A stretch of 64,000 nucleotides of DNA from Microvelia longipes. Its lineage: Eukaryota; Arthropoda; Insecta; Hemiptera; Veliidae. Under the pieces are notes generated by a model. It ran no database searches, was not told where the DNA came from, and worked only from the letters and a program-made list of their open reading frames with translations. The DNA lies in NCBI GenBank assembly GCA_018340805.1, contig JACMZG010001913.1, positions 25,905,391 through 25,969,390 of the forward strand, in the 5' to 3' direction. Below, one piece after another: positions 58,970 through 64,000 of this stretch; position 1 is the stretch's first letter, and every line of letters starts with the position of its first letter. A program made the position numbers and the translations under genes.

Positions 58970-59930
58970 GGGAAACGATTTTAACCCACAAATTATGACT
59001 TTATACCAAATATGGACTAGTCAAACTACTGACAACTCTACTAACTAACAGTAAGCTTCATTACCTTCTGCAATACAAATATAACAAGAGACAAACTAAC
59101 AAATATACATCTGACAAACAGAAATAACGTAAAATCTAATAATAGACAAAATATATAAAACTAACACGAGACATGACTTAAGCTAAATTACATGCTTGCA
59201 GTACTGTTTACTTACTGTACATTATTAATGCTGCTATTTCGCTTATGAGTTAGTATTATCCAGTTTATACAATTTTTACTGTTGCTTTTACAGGGTATCT
59301 ATTCTGTTGTATTCACGTTTTGACTTTACCTAAACAAACAGATTGATGTATAAGAATACCAGTTGTATTCGAATATTTCTTAATTATGTATTATAAGTAG
59401 ATCTAATATTTCTGTCATTACCTTTACATATGTTCTAGGTAACTATAGCGACTGGACTCTAATCGGAAAGACAGACTAACAATGAGACGATACGGTTCAT
59501 TGAAAATATAAATATACTACTGATCTACTTTAATATTGACCAATTAATGACCAATAGTACCTAGTGTGATTGTAATTAGCTGGCTAAAAATGGATAACCG
59601 TTGATAAACCAACTACTCTATGACATATGATCTACTATAGTTTGAGTCATATCGATTACAACAAAAACTCTGGACCAGCTTAAACTGAAACATATCCTGA
59701 CAATACATATATGTATAATTTACTGACGGGTTTTAATGTATTTTAAATTATTTGTAAATAAATATTTATATAAATTTATAAAAAAATTGATTAATTTATT
59801 TAATACTTTACTTCCTTTAAATTTCCATAGAAGAATATTAAGGGTAATTGGCCTATTCCTGAAGCACCCAATCCTTCATCTAGGTGTGATCTCAGTCAAG
59901 GTCTTTAGTTGGGTATGTATGTATATATAT
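58970..59930. other. Intergenic downstream of gene C, no gene recognised
   Basis: AT-rich single-copy-looking DNA between the probable poly(A) site of gene C and the (TA)n at 59946. A 76-codon open stretch (59736-59966) runs into the TA tract and is not credible. Confidence 0.45.
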
Positions 59931-59945
59931 CATACACACACAACA

Positions 59946-59954
59946 CATATATAT

Positions 59955-60006
<52 letters not shown>

Positions 60007-60021
60007 TATATATATATAATA

Positions 60022-60063
<42 letters not shown>
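59946..60063. repeat. (TA)n microsatellite
   Basis: About 118 bases of almost pure TA with a few phase slips, followed at once by GGGTGGCCCTTAGC, a likely element edge. Confidence 0.9.
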
Positions 60064-60068
<5 letters not shown>

Positions 60069-60658
60069 GGCCCTTAGCTATAGGGGTGAAAAAAATGTTA
60101 GAAACATTGTACTCCCAACCCCTAATTTTGGTAGAATATATGGAAAAATATTTCTATAAAAATTTCAGCCCGATCGGAGGTGATTAACAGGTGCCGCCGG
60201 GCCTTTGAAATTTTATAGATGTCAAAATTCGTCAAAATTGTGATGTTCGTGACAATTTTTTTCTGTAATTTTTACATTATTTTCTAGGTAAAACAATACT
60301 TAACCCACTAACTAGACACTATAAACTTATCATTATGACCTGAAATGATCTTATTTTGTACCTACTCTCATATTTAATGGTGAACATATATATTTTTTCT
60401 GAAAAAATTTTCAAAAAACATTGTTTTCTCTACACTGTTGTATAACTCATATATTATGTGTTTTGTTATCAATTCATTGGCATATTATGTTTTTGTACCT
60501 AATGTGTAACATACAAAACACTGTCATCATATCTCGCAGTAGGTGAAAGCAAAGTAGTGACTGTAGTATTCCAATTTAGTTTCAAGAATTTTCAATTTGT
60601 TTTTGGTCTTAATTTATTTTCCAACAAGTCATTATTATGACATCTGAAATTTTGTGTT

Positions 60659-61185
60659 CCTCTCCCCCTCTTCCCAATTGTAAAATATGAAGGTTATAGA
60701 ATTTTCACAAAAACTGAATAGAATAAAGAAAGGCAAGATAGATTATAACTTTGAATAGAGTTAACTAATACATTAGTAATTGACAAAAACTTGTTTACCA
60801 AAATACTTTCAGGTAAAATAACCCTAGTGTCCACTAAAGGATTACAGATGAGTCAAGGAAAATACCAAGGAAGTTTTTTAAGAAACAAGCCAAAAGTAAA
60901 ATAAAAAATTACTTTATTACTTACACGCAGATTACTTTATTTAATAAAATTAAGCGTTAATTAATAAAATGTATTCTCAAAATAAAATAAATATGTATAT
61001 ACCATATTTACAATAACGAATAATAATAATGTTAATCCTAGCCTAATTATATTTTTCTTTTTAGTGCACTGCTTACCGGTGTTCGATGCCAGAGTTATAA
61101 CCTATCTTGCCTTTCTTTATTCTATTCATTTTTGTGGAAATTCTATAAAATTTCGTATTTTACAATAGGGAAGAGGGAGGATGGT
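60659..61185. repeat. Inverted repeat pair, ~95-bp arms
   Basis: The left arm (60659-60755; CCCTCTTCCCAATTGTAAAA ... AAAGAAAGGCAAGATAG) is complementary to the right arm (61092-61185; CTATCTTGCCTTTCTTT ... TTTTACAATAGGGAAGAGGG). About 340 bp separates them. Probably the ends of a TIR element; no clean target duplication seen. It lies within a longer sequence starting GGGTGGCCCTTAG right after the (TA)n at 60063. Confidence 0.75.
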
Positions 61186-61235
61186 CAGGCAAGGGGGGGG
61201 GGGGTAACGCACAAAGTTTGATATGTCATAATTCA

Positions 61236-61600
61236 ATAATCTCAACACCTAACCATCTTGTTTACACCTTGTATTCAATAAATAATCAGTCATCTCACCA
61301 CCTTACCATCTTGTTTACACTTGTATTCAATAAATAATCATCATCTCACACCTAACATCTTGTTTACACCTTGTATTCATAAATAATAATCATCTCAACA
61401 CCTTACCATCTTGTTTACACCTTGTATTCAATAAATAATTAATCATCTCAACACCTTAACATCTTGTTTACACCTTGTATTCAATAAATAATTAATCATC
61501 TCAACACCTTACCATCTTGTTTACACCTTGTATTCAATAAATAATTAATCATCTCAACACCTTACCATCTTGTTTACACTTTGTACTCAATAAGTATACA
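61236..61600 (+). repeat. ~53-bp minisatellite, seven units
   Basis: Repeats of CATCTTGTTTACACCTTGTA followed by TTCAATAAATAATTAATCATC and TCAACACCTTAC. Units in the middle are nearly identical; the first ones show small deletions. Confidence 0.9.
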
Positions 61601-62417
61601 AAAATATTAACATTTTCCCATCTTGCCGACTTCAAGAGTATTTTAAGGTTAAAATTTAAAGATTGCCTGCTTTTTGCACGTTGTAATGTCTTGTTTGTCA
61701 TTTTAAGCGCTCTATTACAACAATTATTGTAGTTTGTTTCGTTCGTTTGATTATAATGAAATCAATAGTATTAAATTTTTGTTGCTTCAAAAATTGAACC
61801 GATAGGGACTCTCTAGTAATATCATTTTGATACTACCGAGTTTTGCAAAACATGAATAGTTGACATGATTATATTGTGTCAACTCTCTAGTAACTTTATC
61901 TCAATGGATGAAACTAGTTATTTCGTTCACACGCGAGGTTTGAAAGGGAATTCAAACTAGTGTTCAGCCCCATTGGGGGTTCAACCCCCAACAGTTCACA
62001 CGGTAATTTTCACCGAGAAAAAGGAATTTCAAGGTTGAACCCTGTATTCAATCCCACATCTGAACAAATTAAGTATTCAGAAGGATTTAGACAACTCTTT
62101 AGATATTTCAAAATTCAATCATAGGACCTCTCTAATAACAATACATCTCTATGACTTAAATCTGAACAACATTCCCGTTGACGTGTCGTTTTTATTATAA
62201 TTATTATCAAAGTTTATTTTATAACCGAAACTTTTTTAAAGTTGTATATTGTTTTTGTTGTTGCGAAGTTGTTTGTTAAGTTTATTAGCGCCTCGTTGTT
62301 ATAAAAGTTTTATACAAAGTTATAAATAAGTTCTGGAAAACACGTGATCACAGCGAGGTACAATGAAAAGTATACTTTTAGTCACAACTATAACATCAAA
62401 AGGTAACATTATTAAAA

Positions 62418-64000
62418 TCTATTATAAATAAAATTCAAATGTCGCTACCGATGTCCCTCTAACTCGAAAACGACTGGACGAATTTTCACGAAAGATTTTT
62501 ACAAAATTAATCCACAGTGATGGAAAGGTTTGAGCCGAGTCTTAAGATGATTAGGGGCATCTAAAGTGGTCTGTCTACAAGGGCATCGAAATATTTAAAA
62601 AATCATAGCCTTTTTGAAGAGCATAAAATTATGCATGTCTAGAGCTATTATTTTAGAGCAGTACATTTACAATATTTTGATGCTATAAATTTTGATTTTA
62701 GAGCTATAATAAGCTTTTTAGGGCAGTAAATAACTTTGAATAAAGTAATGAATATTACTGACAATGGCCTCGGAATAAGTCTATAAAATTATGTCTATAA
62801 GTAACTTACGAACAGGAAATAATAACTGTACGAGTCTCAAAATCTTTAGGTGTAGTTAAAATAATTTTAAAGGACTTCAGATTTTTTTTGTAAATTTTAT
62901 CATTTTACTGACTTTAAAACACAAATTTCCAGTGATTTTGTTAAAACTTGGTATAAAACTAATTTGTAGATGCACTTTTTACAGGCTATGTAGTGCTATA
63001 GCAGACAAATGGGAATAGTTGTGCACAGGGGCATAAATTATAAGTTTACTTCATTTTGATTACATTTAGTATAAAGACTATTTAGAGGTGGACTGATTTA
63101 CTGGCTCTGTAGTACTATAACCAGATAAAAGAAAATTGTGGTGCACAGGGGCATAAGTAATTAGTTTACTTGATTTTGATTAGATTTAGTATAAGAGGGT
63201 GGACTGATTTACTGGCTCTGTAGTGCTATAACAGATAAAAGAAATTGTGGTGCACAGGGCATAAGTTATTAGTTTACTTGATTTTGATTAGATTTAGTAT
63301 AGTATATTTAGAGGGTGGACTGATTTACTGGCTCTGTAGTACTATAACCAGATAAAAGAAAATTGTGGTGCACGGGGGCATAAGTTATTAGTTTACTTGA
63401 TTTTGATTAGATTTAGTATAGTATATTTAGAGGGGACTGATTTACTGGCTATGTAGTTACTATAACCAGATAAAGAAAATAGTGGTGCACAGAGGCATAA
63501 GTAATTAGTTTACTTGATTTTGATTAGATTAGTATAAGTTGGTGGACTGATTACTGGCTCTGTAGTGCTATAACCAGATAAAAGAAAATTGTGGTGCACA
63601 GGGGCATAAGTTATTAGTTTACTTGATTTTGATTAGATTTAGTATAGTATATTTAGAGGGTGGACTGATTTACTGGCTCTGTAGTACTATAACCAGATAA
63701 AAGAAATTTGTGGTGCATCAGGGGCATACGTTATTAGTATACTTGATTTTGATTAGATTGTATAGTATATTTGAGGGTGGACTGATTTACTGGCTATGTA
63801 GTACTATAACCAGATAAAAGAAAATAGTGGTGCACAGAGGCATAAGTAATTAGTTTACTTGATTTTGATTAGATTTAGTATAGAGACTATTTAGAGGGTG
63901 GACTGATTAACTGGCTATGTAGTACTAAAAGCAGATAAAAGAAATTGTATAAAAAATTATTTACTTCTTTAACGCCCGTGCGAAGAACGGGTTTCCTTGC
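62418..64000 (+). mobile_element. Non-autonomous Helitron, 3' terminus cut by window edge
   Basis: The 5' end TCTATTATAAATAAAATTC sits after an A and is followed by CCCTCTAACTCGAAAACGAC and a 'TGGACGAATTTTCACGAAA' stretch, the usual layout of insect Helitron left ends. The last bases of the window form a small hairpin (CCCGT...ACGGG, ~63974-63990) followed by TTTCCTTGC, as in Helitron right ends just before the terminal CTAG; the final TAG would lie outside the window. No Rep/helicase ORF. It carries the tandem array at 62940-63948. Confidence 0.6.
62940..63948 (+). repeat. ~115-bp tandem repeat, about eight units, inside the Helitron
   Basis: The block GGACTGATTTACTGG recurs at about 63089, 63199, 63315, 63433, 63540, 63660, 63778 and 63899 (spacing 107-121). 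Other unit landmarks are GTGGTGCACAGGGGCATAAG and TTTACTTGATTTTGATTAG. Units differ mainly by short indels such as loss of ATTTAGAG. Confidence 0.9.

Overview
This is an AT-rich stretch of an animal nuclear genome, almost certainly an insect. The evidence is three intron-containing Osiris-family (DUF1676) genes, two insect-type odorant receptor (7tm_6) genes, GT-AG introns, and many non-LTR retrotransposon and short inverted-repeat element remains. A beetle is my best guess, but nothing in the window proves the order. Prokaryotic features are absent.

All five host genes lie on the + strand. Osiris gene A has five exons (8537-12557, 224 aa). Osiris gene B has four coding exons (24607-28249, 240 aa) and probably a fifth exon carrying only the stop and 3' UTR at 29260. 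Osiris gene C has three coding exons (55163-58397, 247 aa) and a probable 3' UTR exon at 58896. Each encodes a signal peptide, a hydrophobic DUF1676 segment in one ~170-182 nt exon, and a C-terminal AYSAY/AYSAH motif. This looks like part of the conserved Osiris cluster.

Between genes B and C lies a head-to-tail segmental duplication, unit 1 about 32933-44421 and unit 2 about 44422-52150. Each unit carries one five-exon odorant receptor. The unit 2 copy (45290-51901, 442 aa) is open from ATG to stop. The unit 1 copy (33767-44185) has all exons and splice sites but two 1-base insertions near 34473-34490 break exon 1, so it is a pseudogene or carries assembly errors. Comparing the units gives a built-in empty-site test: several elements are present in one unit only and are therefore younger than the duplication, while an RT relic in intron 2 is shared and older.

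The rest is mostly transposon-derived. It includes a 5'-truncated jockey-like LINE (42047-44024), LINE fragments on both strands, an antisense mariner/Tc1-type transposase fragment, three TIR elements with 7-8 bp target duplications (5636-6175, 30837-31555, 36149-36755), a foldback element with TA ends (21869-22434), two palindromic elements carrying hammerhead-ribozyme-like cores (16466-16715, 23848-24142), several minisatellites, long (TA)n tracts, and a probable non-autonomous Helitron running off the right edge (62418-64000) with about eight ~115 bp tandem repeats inside. Two of the TIR elements sit inside copies of one abundant dispersed repeat. No tRNA, rRNA, CRISPR or bacterial mobile element was found.
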